Assembly (NCBI GenBank): GCA_946902875.1
Contig: OX336340.1
Span: 8,577,739-8,641,738 of the forward strand
DNA: 64,000 bases
Source of the DNA: Nematopogon swammerdamellus
Lineage: Eukaryota; Arthropoda; Insecta; Lepidoptera; Adelidae
Reading direction: 5' to 3'
A program made the translations under genes and the position numbers. The notes beneath the pieces are model-generated. The model did no database searches and was not told the origin of the DNA. It saw nothing but the letters and a program-made list of their open reading frames with translations. Shown in pieces: positions 12,834 through 24,460 of this stretch (position 1 is the stretch's first letter; each line of letters opens with the position of its first letter).

Positions 12834-15000
12834 ATTATTAGTACAACTTTTCAAAAATATTAAAACAACAATCTTGTTTAATTTTTCAATATTTTTTTTG
12901 GATTCAAACAATAATATTCGTTCAGTAAAAACTATTTGAAATAATATTACAAATAACAATTTCAAAATTCACAAATATACCGCACCATCATTGTCCGTCA
13001 GACTGGCATTCGTAGTGATCCCGTCAAGTTGCCGTCAAGCAAGGCTTCCGATTGGTCGGACGGTCGGCTCTTACTACCAGATACCCGAGCCAAGCCAGCG
13101 ATAACAAACCTGTCGCTCGCCTTGCTCGCTCTGTCTCTCTCCATATCGCGGGGCGCGATATGGGTAACGGAGATAGACAAGTCACGTCATAAAATATTAA
13201 ATTGCGATTTCGATTTTCGTAGTAGTAGGGATTTTTGGCTAGCCGTGCTCCGATACAAACGCAGTAGCGTTGCGTCTCCCGTAGGTATTCTCCTTGACTT
13301 GAACTTTGTATGTCGCGGCTTGCGCGTGTGCCTTTATATTCATATAAAGACTTGTGTCATGGTCATGATGAGTTACAAGATAGGTTTAGAACCCTGCATG
13401 TCGCCACTGCATGTTTTCAGTCACTGACTCTCGTATGCTCTCGTCTCGAACCGAGTAACTTATAGCTATCCTTTTCACGCTCATATTTTGTGTATACGAA
13501 TGCATGATATCCTATCTCTCTCTTTTACGGACGGACGGATACAAAAACCTGACCTGCCTGAGCGGCGCAGTGCGGCGGACTGACTGCTCGCGAAAGAGGG
13601 TGCACTGTATGCTCACAAATAGCGCGCCTCAGTCGGTGCGTTGTATGCCACTTCCCGATACTTTTTAATTCGTTGGTTCCTGCTTCAGGTTTAGTTTCTA
13701 GCTAATATCATAACATATACATGAAGCATGGACTGTAAGATCTCGATAATACCCGAGTTCCTACTTAATAAAGATATATTTTCTGCTTAGTTACGTTAAC
13801 AATAATTTATTATGGTCCGGGCAAACAACTTGAGAAGAAACCCTAGGTCAACAAACCAAAGAACAAAGTTAACGTAATTTCCCTTTGTAGTTGACCGAGT
13901 TATACTTTGATGTACTTATATACTTACTAGTAACAGCTTAAAACAGTTTAAAATATAGGACATTTCATGTCTGCTGTACGGTAGCAGTTTCCGATCAGCC
14001 GGCACGACCAAAGGGAAGCCTGACTTGGCACCTAGTTCACGAAACGGTGGTGGGGTCATATAACGGGAGAAATTGATGTATATAGTAGCCAACCATCTTA
14101 CGTTCAATAAAAAACCCATATCGTTGCTAATGTCTATGAATAATAATTGATATTTAAGCTTCATGACACAATGAGTTAGATAACTTAAATTTTTTGGGGG
14201 CTAGAAAACATAAATGCCGAAAGACGATTTTGAGCTAGAATAACTATTAATTTAAGCTTGATAATTCTGACCACATAAAATCAAAGTAAAAGTAAGAGTA
14301 AAAAATGAAGTGTCAGAAATGTGTTATACAATCTCGAAATTAGAAATATTTTCACAACTTATTAGGCTCGTCGATATAAATAGATCCAGAATTCACGGGC
14401 AATACGTATCACGACTACTTCGGTTGATATCCGTAGAGAGTGATCGGCGTAGGAGGTGGCAAGTCGTTAGCATATAAATTAACTGTATAGAATACCTAAA
14501 GTTCTATGTCTACCCACAGACCTCGAATTTTACGCTGTACTACATTTATGGGTCTACCCCACAGACCTCGAATTTTACACCCACAGAGCAGCGATCGGCG
14601 GCCGTCTTTGCTCTGTGGGTTTACCTGGGTGACAGCGATGCACAAAATTGTTGACTGGTTTGACTCTACAGCACGATTCAGCAATGAGTACCAACATTTT
14701 AAGGGAGAAATGTAATTTTTTCAAAACATTGAATATTCAAAATCACAAACTTTAGGAAAAAAATTATATAGGTATACATACTTATACATGGAAACAGACA
14801 AAAGCATATTGTAAAAAAAAAATAGAAACAAGTGCACTACCAATTACCAACTACGATGTACACGCATCAGCTTTAAGCTCCTAGTGTATCTAAACAATAA
14901 TAATAATGTAAAAAAAATCATGATTCCCATACATTTTTTTTTTGGTAAATTCCAAAAATGTCATCCATATCATATAAGTGCCAAATCTTTCTTCTTTCAG
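12834..15000. other. Spacer with small repeats
   Basis: No gene was supported. It contains a direct repeat cacagacctcgaattttac at 14515-14580 and a small hairpin at 14580-14619. The open frame at 13029-13427 has no recognisable protein. The A/T content rises just before the acceptor at 15000. Confidence 0.45.
14580..14619. repeat. Mini-hairpin cccacagagca...tgctctgtggg
   Basis: Eleven-base arms (14580-14590, 14609-14619) flank gcgatcggcggccgtct. Related words with the same agcgatcgg core occur at 30313-30358 and 40723-40799, so this seems to be a very small dispersed inverted repeat. Confidence 0.5.
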
Positions 15001-15105
15001 CGAATAGGGCTAGCCATTCAAAGGGCCAACGCTGCTGCCAGCGGCACTGTGGCGGAGTCGGCTGAGTTGGACGAAATATTTTACTTGCAGTACGTAGGCA
15101 AGTAA
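15001..15105 (+). CDS. Probable 3'-terminal exon of an unidentified gene
   Basis: A strong pyrimidine-rich acceptor (TCTTTCTTCTTTCAG, ending 15000) is followed by 34 codons to TAA at 15103-15105. They encode RIGLAIQRANAAASG, then VAESAELDEIFYLQYVGK. The exon has a balanced base composition against very AT-rich flanks. An AATAAA follows at 15256-15261, about 150 bp after the stop. No upstream partner exon is recognisable on the + strand, so the rest may lie before the window or across a long intron. I do not recognise the protein. Confidence 0.5.
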   Translation, partial: RIGLAIQRANAAASGTVAESAELDEIFYLQYVGK

Positions 15106-15255
15106 AATATAATCAAAGTACAAATTATGTTAATTTAGTTTAATTAATTTTATGTTAATTCTTAAAGCATATTTTCTGTTGTGTTTGTATTATGTATATT
15201 AAGCATGAAGTAAATTTCATATTGTTTCTGAAATATTTTTAATATTTAATTTTCC

Positions 15256-15261
15256 AATAAA
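15256..15261 (+). terminator. Poly(A) signal after the orphan exon
   Basis: AATAAA in CCAATAAAGTCTCC, about 150 bp downstream of the stop of the candidate terminal exon at 15001-15105. Confidence 0.45.
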
Positions 15262-17222
15262 GTCTCCAACGATATCGGCGGCGATATAATTATATTATTT
15301 TTCGCAGTGACTATTTATACGGGTACTGAATAAATAATTTTTATTTAATTGTCCGGCTATATGGACAAATCATTTATGATTAATCAATTACTCGTATGAA
15401 TATATGCAGCCATTATTTTTAGATCTGGATTTTTTTTTACCAGTCATTAAATGAGACATTTTAAAGTATCAAGTAAAAGAAAAATAAAAATCTAGTTCGG
15501 TGTTTATAATGTTTTATTGTGCTATTCTAGACAAAGTTGAATTGCTAAATGGATTAATAACAAATAAACACCATCGCATACGCAATGCTTGTACCTGGAT
15601 AACTGAATACCTCTAAATAGTTTTCGCGTGCGGCATATTTCTTTTGATCGAGAATTTAATACGGCATTGAAACTAACCTAAATATTTACTTGTACATGAT
15701 ATATTTCTTCCCCACACGTGCGCACACGGCAGCTAGCGCCGCCGCTAACTAAACACATCCGCTCCCGATAGAGACAACTATTTACACTTACAAATACATT
15801 TATTTGGAGCTCGCAAACAAGATACGAATACTTTAATGTTAACTAGAAGGCTACGACCTACCTACGAGATAACCTATATGCTCGTATAATGCATTGTGCA
15901 GTTGCCCGTTGTATTGTTTGGTATTTTACTTTTCTGCGGGGCAATAGGCTTACTGCCAAAAATCAAACGAATGAAACGGTCATTTGTTATACATTTCAAT
16001 TTGCATATTATAATATTTACTTTGTTGCCGACATAATATAATATTATATATTATTTTCATGAAATTCAGAATGGGTGAATGTGCCAAGGGACCAAAAGTG
16101 ATATGTATGATGTATGTACCTTGGGCTGAAACTATGAGTACCTAATGCACTCGATTTGAATCACACAGCTCATCATAACTGTCGTCGTGTTGTGTTGGTG
16201 ACCTAAACATATTTCAGAAACTAAGGACAATGCACAAGTGAAGCCACACCTGTGGCACAGTAAATATATATATTTACTGTGCCTGTGGCGGAGCTGCGTG
16301 CAATAGCTACCAATAAATGAACTTACTGAAAGGTAGGTACTATTTTTTATTTAGTAAAATCAACATGTAAATTGTAATAACAAAACAAGTCCTCAATATG
16401 CACAAATCAAATCGAGTACGTGCGGTCTAGAAAAATTCGGCATTCAAAAATTAATATCCCCAAAATATATTTTCGTTAGTGAGAAGTAAAAGGCGACCGT
16501 TCTGTTCGGGAGAGCTCTGCAAATATTTACCAAAGAGTCGAATAACAACTCTCCACCCATGTATGTAAGTACACATAGGTACCTACTCTTCCGACTGAAT
16601 TGCTGAAATCTGTGTAAACATGGTTCATGATTTGAATTCAGTTCCGCTTCTCTTGTGGCCCTTTGTACGGTGGTGGTGTTCTCCCATTAACTGGGTGACA
16701 GTAGTTGCATTGGCATTGATTTTTTAGAATACAATAGGAAGCATTAAGTATGAGGGTTAGTCCAGAAAATTTATTACCGGTACGTATTTTGCATAAATCG
16801 GATTAAATATAACATAACACAAGCAGTATTCAGTAATACTTGTAAGTTCTCAGATTACGTTACGTTACGTTTTGATCGTCCTTTATTCGTAGATTTACTA
16901 CATAAGAAAGTAAATAAATATTTATTTTGGTTATTTACATACCAAATAGATACCAGTTACTATTAATGATGGCCTTGCTTGCTATACCAGAAATCGCTTT
17001 GTTCACAACCAGCTTACAACCCGCCCACTTGAATTATTTTCACAAATAACAGAAGTATCGTTGCTCCACAAACGCTGCACGAATGTTCACAAAAATATTA
17101 TTTTCTTTTGTAAGATCGGCTTATTTTAGGTCGTAGAGGTTGGAATTCCTGATTAGCGAAGATTGGAAACCGTCTACTATGTATATAGTATTTATAGGGT
17201 GTTTTCGCTCAGCGATCATTTT
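15262..17222. other. AT-rich spacer
   Basis: No gene was seen. A 30-bp perfect palindrome lies at 16254-16283. The rest shows no repeated ends. Confidence 0.5.
16254..16283. repeat. 30-bp perfect palindrome
   Basis: ggcacagtaaatata is followed directly by its reverse complement with no loop. The centre is (TA)n. It could extrude as a cruciform or be the remnant of two element ends. Confidence 0.7.
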
Positions 17223-17480
17223 TAGGGTTTCGTATTCATGTCTGTCTGTCTGTCTGTCCGTCCGAGGGCTGTACTATTAAATCGTAATAGGTTGTGAACG
17301 ACTGACAATTTCACCGAATTATGACGGATATGCCAACAAATAAGAAATCAAAAAATAAAAAATTAAGGGGGTCCCTATACAAGACAGAAGAGCGCCATCT
17401 ACCGAATTATCCGGACATTTTAATACAAAAGTATAAAGCTCACCGATAGATGGCGTGATACGCGAGATACGTGCGTTTGT
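17223..17480 (+). repeat. Dispersed gggttccgt-type repeat fragment
   Basis: tttagggtttcgtattcatg, ctgtctgtctgtctgtccgt and taaatcgtaataggttgtga match the 430-840 element in order. Confidence 0.5.
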
Positions 17481-17482
17481 AC

Positions 17483-17566
17483 CGTGTGGGGTCGGTACTT
17501 AAAAAGAATAGCCCCACTGCATCTCTCCCCGTCGCATGTCGTAAAAGTCGACTAAGGGATCGTCAG
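17483..17566 (+). repeat. CCCCACTGCATCTC-type repeat fragment
   Basis: Contains gtgtggggtcggtactt, then agccccactgcatctctccc and cgtaaaagtcgactaaggga. The same order of words occurs at 19585-19655, in reverse at 38033-38107, and in reverse at 61358-61432. Here and at 61358 it abuts a SINE. Confidence 0.55.
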
Positions 17567-17892
17567 CCTCGGCAGCTTAATGGTGCGGTCAGTTATTGGA
17601 TGGATGACCGCCCGACTGTTGGAGGCTGACCGTGGTTCGGATACCACGTTAAACTGTAGGTCCCTTCCCTTCTTACCTTACTAGGTGGTAGGGTTTATCC
17701 CGGCCGGGTTGGTACCACCGCACTGAGCGAAACGTCGGTCGAAACGGCTATGTAAATAGTTCGTGTTTTCCGTCCAGTTCAGTGTAGCCGGCGTGAAATG
17801 AAGGGAAGCACTGACATGGCACCTAGTTCACCCGGTGTTATGGGCTGACATCACGGATGTTGTAGGTGATGCAGCCAACCGTGTCAAGTTTC

Positions 17893-17923
<31 letters not shown>

Positions 17924-17924
17924 G
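17567..17924 (+). mobile_element. SINE (tRNA/5S-like chimera) with long A tail
   Basis: Head cgtcagcctcggcagcttaa, a shortened 5S-like segment (ggtgcggtcagttattggat), body and 3' end gatgttgtaggtgatgcagc. It finishes in a pure A run of about 30 bases. The long unbroken tail suggests a relatively recent insertion. Confidence 0.85.
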
Positions 17925-18353
17925 TGCGACGCGTGATTGCTGCCCACACTTGATATACGTGCAAGAAGGAAATATTATGGCTACGGAATTGTGTCTGACT
18001 GAACAACGTTCTCACTTAACAGGTGTTTTTATATAATACCATTAAATTTAAAAATCAAATACATATCTTAAAAACATTCTATTTTACTGTACAATAATGT
18101 TTTTATATTGTTTATTATTATATTAGGTAATGTAATAATTTTAAACTTGCTATGAACATGGTGGTCCTATTTCATTTTTCATATTTTTTTGTCTAATGGT
18201 ATTCGTGAAATTAATAAAATATATTGAGCTTAATTTAAAGGCAAATGAACGCAGCTGCCGACATAGCCACTCGGTTTCCAATGTTGACTTTGGTGCGTGG
18301 GCGCATTGCCTCGGCACAAAAATCACATATCTTAGAATAAATACTACAATAAC
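17925..18353. other. Spacer
   Basis: AT-rich sequence before the minisatellite. No gene or element ends were seen. Confidence 0.45.
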
Positions 18354-19015
18354 AAGGTTAAACACAATAAATGGCAATAAATAGTAAATTCTTAGAATAA
18401 ATAGTACAACAAGGTTAATCGCAATAAATGGCAATAAATAGTAAATTCTTAGAATAAATAGTACAACAAGGTTAATCGCAATAAATGGCAATAAATAGTA
18501 AATTCTTAGAATAAATAGTACAACAAGGTTAATCGCAATAAATGGCAATAAATAGTAAATTCTTAGAATAAATAGTACAACAAGGTTAATCGCAATAAAT
18601 GGCAATAAATAGTAAATTCTTAGAATAAATAGTACAACAAGGTTAATCGCAATAAATGGCAATAAATAGTAAATTCTTAGAATAAATAGTACAACAAGGT
18701 TAATCGCAATAAATGGCAATAAATAGTAAATTCTTAGAATAAATAGTACAACAAGGTTAATCGCAATAAATGGCAATAAATAGTAAATTCTTAGAATAAA
18801 TAGTACAACAAGGTTAATCACAATAAATGGCAATAAATAGTAAATTCTTAGAATAAATAGTACAACAAGGTTAATCGCAATAAATGGCAATAAATAGTAA
18901 ATTCTTAGAATAAATAGTACAACAAGGTTAATCACAATAAATGGCAATAAATAGTAAATTCTTAGAATAAATAGTACAACAAGGTTAATCGCAATAAATG
19001 GCAATAAATAGTGTG
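18354..19015. repeat. 57-bp minisatellite, about 12 copies
   Basis: The unit starts aaggttaatcgcaataaatg and includes ttcttagaataaatagtac. Copies begin every 57 bp from 18354 to 18981. The first copy is diverged and the rest are almost identical, with a single recurring variant (aatcaca for aatcgca) in the copies near 18819 and 18933. Because 57 is a multiple of 3, a 289-codon hydrophobic frame (18150-19019, -) is an artefact of the array. Confidence 0.95.
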
Positions 19016-22000
19016 ACATATAGATTTAGGTTTCAACTGGTTTCTATTGAATGTTATCAAGTTCTACTTGTTTGAATGTTTTGCTGAACACTCCATGTAA
19101 GTAACAAGTGCGGAGTGAATCCAAGTCGTTCCGAAATTTCTTGATTACGTAGCCGGACCTCCAGGGTCCCATCTGGCGCGTGTCCGGCCGGACGAGTGCA
19201 CAATCGACGTAACCTCCATCCTCCATCCGCTTTCTATGAATAACAATCGGAACAAGATTCCAGTACTATTTCCTATTCCTTACACAGTAGGCAGCTATTG
19301 TACGTCGTATGGGTTACGAGAATATACGTAAGTCCTGTACGTAGATATTATACAATCTTGGTCGGCGGTGGTTTCCTGGCAGAGGTGTAGTGTAAGCAGA
19401 CAATGGACCTCGACGTGCCTCGGACGTCCCTCTGAGGCTCTGAGGTCTCTTCCATGAACACAATAGTTTTCATTATACATTATATGTATCTATGCTCATC
19501 GAATTAGGGTACTACGCACTACTAAAACTTTCTTTTTGAAAAACAACTGCACTGTACACTGTACGGTACCAGAGACATTACTGTGTGGGGACGGTACTTT
19601 AAAAATAATAGCCCCACTGCATCTCTCCCCGTGCATGTCGTATAAGGTATACGGACAATATGCCATGCGAAAGGGCGACCGGATAGCCATCTCTCACCTT
19701 GATACGGTCTTTCCACCGAGTCATCCATCAGGTGGGTCTTCACTCCTTACTTGTTGCTTGATTATTGTTATCTTGTCCAAATACTTTTCTAAGCGTGGTG
19801 GTCCCTGTTGTGCTGTAATTTACCAGAGTACTTGCAGCACAACACCGATTAATCTGCTTACCATCGATGTTGCTTGATGAGGTGCCATACCAACTATGAG
19901 GCGCGCAAAACGGTGTTACAGGAGCCGGGAGGGAGACACACTCACTGTAGGACAATTCCACATCTTCACCATACGGCGACGCTAAAATACTTCAATTAAG
20001 TAATTAACTTGCATAATATTACAATTATTTTATTGTAGGTACATAATTTACTTGCTAATCAGCGGACTAGCGAATGTAGGTAAATCGTTTACAACAGCTA
20101 TAATACAAGAGCGGAGTTTTGTCCGAGATACCTAAACAAAGTCACGCTTTGTCCTTAACTTTTGAATTTCCCCCACGATAACGTGAACTATGGATGTGAC
20201 GCATAGAGTAAATAATACCTAGCTAATAGCGTTCATTGGAAAATCCCATCATAGAAATAGGCACGTGATTATCTATTGTGCGCACCGCCTCCGCCTCCGC
20301 GCCGCCTCCGCCGCCGTCGTAGTCGCCGTCGTACCTACGGTCGTATACTAGTATTGATTACGCTTCCTTATTCATTTCGCGGCGACTACGCGGTTTTGAA
20401 ATCAACACAGATTTGTAGTAGTGTACGCTTCCAAGTGGTGTGGCCATTCCAGATTGGAATGGCAGAAAACAGTATAGACTTAGAAAAATATTATGATTTC
20501 TCACATAAGTAGTTAGTAATTTAGTATTCCAGCTAGTCCACAAGGAACAGTTCTTAGTAATACATACTAAAAACCACAATTGTTCAATAAGGTACTAATA
20601 GTTAAGTGTGAATCAACATGATCGCATAGATTCGGCTAATTCCTAAAAGTCCGAGTAAGATAAGGTATAAATTTATTCAGGTTCTCATTTGGTAGAGATT
20701 ACAAAGATTTATAATATTGTAGAGAAGTTATAAGTGAGTAATATTTTCTGTAACTCCCGAGTCATCAGTTTCGTTACTCTAGGTAACGAAATGACAAGTG
20801 TTTAGAAACTGACTATGGTTTCACGCCCAAGATTTACGAGTATAATTCGCATTTTACTAGAACGGAACAGAACTGAAGACGGAAAGGGAAGTACGACCAC
20901 AACCAGCCTCACTGCCAGTTTATTACTATCTAGGCATAGTACCCCAGCCTCCATTTCAGTATCGGCAGGCGACGGCAGCCGGCCGGCACAATAAAAGGCC
21001 ACCACGCCAGCTTTAATGATTATGGTCTGGGAATTCGCTGTCGCTGTCCTACGTGGAAGTAAATCAATACCCGCCTGCCGAGCGGGATTCATTTGCGGAG
21101 TAGGATTTGGATCTAAGTTACGATATGAGTTTCTCGAAATATCGAGAATGGTTTGTTACATTGTGGAAATGCCCTTCATATTGTAAAAACTAAACAGGAC
21201 AAATTCAAGCGTAGCGTAGTACCATACGTATTAAGAATAAAGAATAAAGAATAAATTGTATATCTCTTGCTCTATCTCTTTCTCTCTCCTTTTCCCCCTC
21301 TGTGACACACAAACAGACACTCAACCGATTTCACAAAGGTCCCCGCCAGGCCAAGCCAGCACTGTTAAGTCCACTACATGGAACCTTTAAAATTGACACT
21401 TTAAAATAATGTTTTTTATAATTTTTTTTTATTTCAATTAAGTCGTCCATAATTTCATAAAGATGCACGAAGTTGACGAAAATGTGTGCAAACATTTCAA
21501 ACTTATTTTAAAAATGACTTCTAAGCGCAACATTATCGTCGGTGATCAAATTATCACACACATGAGTTATAGTTATCATTTCTCATAGCGCTACTTGGTC
21601 CTCCTCCCCCTCCCTCCTCCATTTCACCATTCCACCCCCTCCGCCTCTCACACCCTCGCCAACCCCACCCCGTTCGTCGTCAGCACAGCACCTCAAGTTT
21701 CGCAGCAAATTAATCAACAAAGTCTCGACCCTGCCATCCAACGCTACACAGTAACAGTTTCAAGTAGGTGCCAACGAATGCATACTTCCATTTCTTCATA
21801 AAACACATAACTTATGAGTGTAAACACATAATACATAAGGTATGAGTACAAACCCATGAGTAGCAGAACATCTTCCTATGGCCATTCGTGTCATAATTTA
21901 ACGATAGCTCGGTCCTGATCTCCCTACCTACGTACTACTACTTCAGTTGTCCTCAATTTATAGAACATATTTGTCGTGTACATTTTACAATACGTACCTA

Positions 22001-24252
22001 CTTAAAATTTTTCATGAAAAGTTCGTACGACCCAAAAGAGGATAATTCTGAATTTCAAGTGAAATTATTTTTGTTATGGTTTTCTAAAGTTTATTTTAAA
22101 GACTTTAAAAGTTGAAAGCTTTTCAAGAAAAATATTAAAAAAATTAAGTCTGAAAGTATAGTACCTATGTGTATGTGTAAAGCATCATATAAATTATCCC
22201 ATGGCAGTTTCAGATTATGTTATTACGTTTATTTCCCGATTACGTAAATACTCATAATGAAACTTAAAGTGTTTGTACTATAAGGGTATTATAGTACTTA
22301 CATATTACAGAAAGGCAATACAGATCTCCCAAGATCCATCGCTTGTAAAGTTTCCTATAAACAGCGCATGCTATTATATTTGAGCCATCTATTGATAAAT
22401 CGCCCCCTTAATGACCCTCCACTCTCGAGGCCCAAAATATTGAAAATTTAATCATCGAAAATGGTTCCTTGAACGTTGCTTGAATTTTGAGTGACTGAGC
22501 TTTTAGACTGTTTTATCCGGTGAGCTTTCCAATTTTCCTCTTCGATCTGCTGAGCTGAGGGTCTATAAACTGTTTTAAATATAAGTACGTTTCCCTATCA
22601 TCTCTGGATGGAAAAGGTTTCTGAGCCAAACTCAGCTTTTGTCATAGACTCGACGTTAACTCTTATAGGTTATAGTATTGTTTTTTTTTTTATTTTAATA
22701 ATTATTTTTAATTTAAGTTTTACTTTTAGAACGAAATTATTTATATTATAAAGCCTTGCCTTCTAATCTTTACATTGTAAATTTATCTTCGTTTTTATAT
22801 GACAAATTATTTTCATTTCTTTTTAAAAATTTTACTTACACGACATAACTAGTATATTTACCCACTCAGTGGATACTCAAATGCCATTTACAATACAACC
22901 TTATTAATAAAACATACTTAATTATTTATAGCCGGAACCGACACGATCGTTTGCATAAAAGTTGCTTTCTGAAAATAAAATCGCGTGCTGAGCGGCAGGC
23001 ATGAGTAACGCAGAAAATAAAAACCTCTGCCCTAGGCAGATCGCTTTTTTGTCGAAATGGAATCACAATCTACGCCGTCTGTCTATCTGTCTCTCTTAAA
23101 CTGTAATAGGTAGACGATTGAAATTTCTACAGAATATACGAGTAATAAGAAGGAAAATACTTTATTTAAACATGAACGAGTAATTATGGTGGATATACTA
23201 ACAAATAATAAAATCAAAAACACGGGCCCTCGCTCGACCCCTCGATCTATGCAGTGCTTTTTGAAACTTTGATAATACATCTTAAAACGTAAATAATACC
23301 TTAACATACGTCCATTACTTGTGCATCTATAGTATATAGTAAAGTATTTCAAACATATTCGTAACTACTCGCTATTATACTTTTCGAGATACAGCAATTC
23401 CAAAACACGATTCAATCCGAAATTCGAAAAAAGAATTCGAAACTTTGATGACTCGTCACATCTTAAAATATAATAATAATAAATTTAACATACATCCGTT
23501 ACTTGTGCATCTTTCTTCTATAGTATGGTATATCAAACATAATCTTCGCTATTACACTTTCCGAGATATAGTAATTTTCCCGGAACGCGTTTGGGGTCTT
23601 TTTTATGGTCGTTTAAATGTGTTACGCTCAAGTTCCGTGAATACCTCGCCATATTTGACGTGCGGGTAAACATGTCGTTTGATTCCATGTCAAAACTGTA
23701 CATACATTCTCTACGTCATATAGGTAATTCATTCAGTACGGTAAAATTATTATTTTACATCGTTAGTTCATATCATAAGATATGCAGTGTTTTCCTTCGC
23801 CAGAATACATTTGGCTTATTTCACGCTTTCTGTCGGAGTTGCTATCCGTAACCTTTTTGCTATCGGTTTTGTATCACTCCCCTCTATATCAGACAGGATA
23901 TGTGATCGCGACTGTCTGCCGAACTAAAAGCATTACTTCAAAGAGCACGTCCGTCTACAAGTGAATGAACTGTTTATCAGCCCGCCGCCGGCGCCCGCCC
24001 GCCCAAGCCGCCGAACGCGGCTCGGGCGGGCGGCGGCGCGGCGCGGTGGCGCGCGGAGGCGAACGCTTCGTGTTCGCGTGACTTCATACACTTAGAATGT
24101 TTCATTAAAAAAAGAATTTTCAACATGTTAACAGTGCAGTACGGACATTATTAAGTTGAGATTACTTACTATCCATTTGAAATCAATGTTTCAGAATACT
24201 TATTATAAAGAGGAACACAGAACAAAGCTTCCTACAACAATATTTTGCCATA
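19016..24252. other. Long spacer, no gene supported
   Basis: Contains a CCCCACTGCATCTC-type fragment (19585-19655), a CG-rich patch (20280-20345), (AGAATAA)n at 21230-21250 and poly-pyrimidine at 21260-21300. It also has a gggttccgt-family fragment (23045-23300) with a direct repeat of gtaaatttaacatac-type words (23270-23560). A very CG-rich block (23975-24070) resembles an unmethylated CpG patch or first exon, but no start codon context or partner exon is evident. Confidence 0.45.
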
Positions 24253-24460
24253 TTTGGCCGGGCTTGTTACCACCGCACTGAATGAATCGTCGGTCGAAAC
24301 GCTTATGTAAATAGTTCGTGTTTTCCGTCAAGTCCAGTGTAGCCGACATGAAATTAAGGGAACACTAACATGGCAACTAGTTCACCCGGTGTTATGGGCT
24401 TACATCACGGATCTTGTAGGTGATGTAGCCAACCGTGTAAGTATTCATAAAAAAACCAAT
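24253..24460 (+). mobile_element. 5'-truncated SINE
   Basis: Begins in the body (gttaccaccgcactgaatga) and ends at gatgtagccaaccgtgtaag plus a short A tract. The tRNA and 5S-like head is missing. Confidence 0.75.

Noticed and set aside
18354..19015. CRISPR-like array
   Set aside because: The repeats are head-to-tail without unique spacers, in a eukaryotic genome.
18150..19019. 289-codon - strand frame of repeated hydrophobic peptide, resembling a membrane protein
   Set aside because: It is produced entirely by the 57-bp minisatellite, whose unit is a multiple of 3. The flanking codons are not protein-like.
19044..19226. - strand frame encoding RSGYVIKKFRNDLDSLRTCY
   Set aside because: It looked protein-like but no motif, splice partner or start context supports it.
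23975..24070. CpG-rich block as a promoter or first exon
   Set aside because: No consistent frame, donor or downstream exon could be linked. Kept only as a description.
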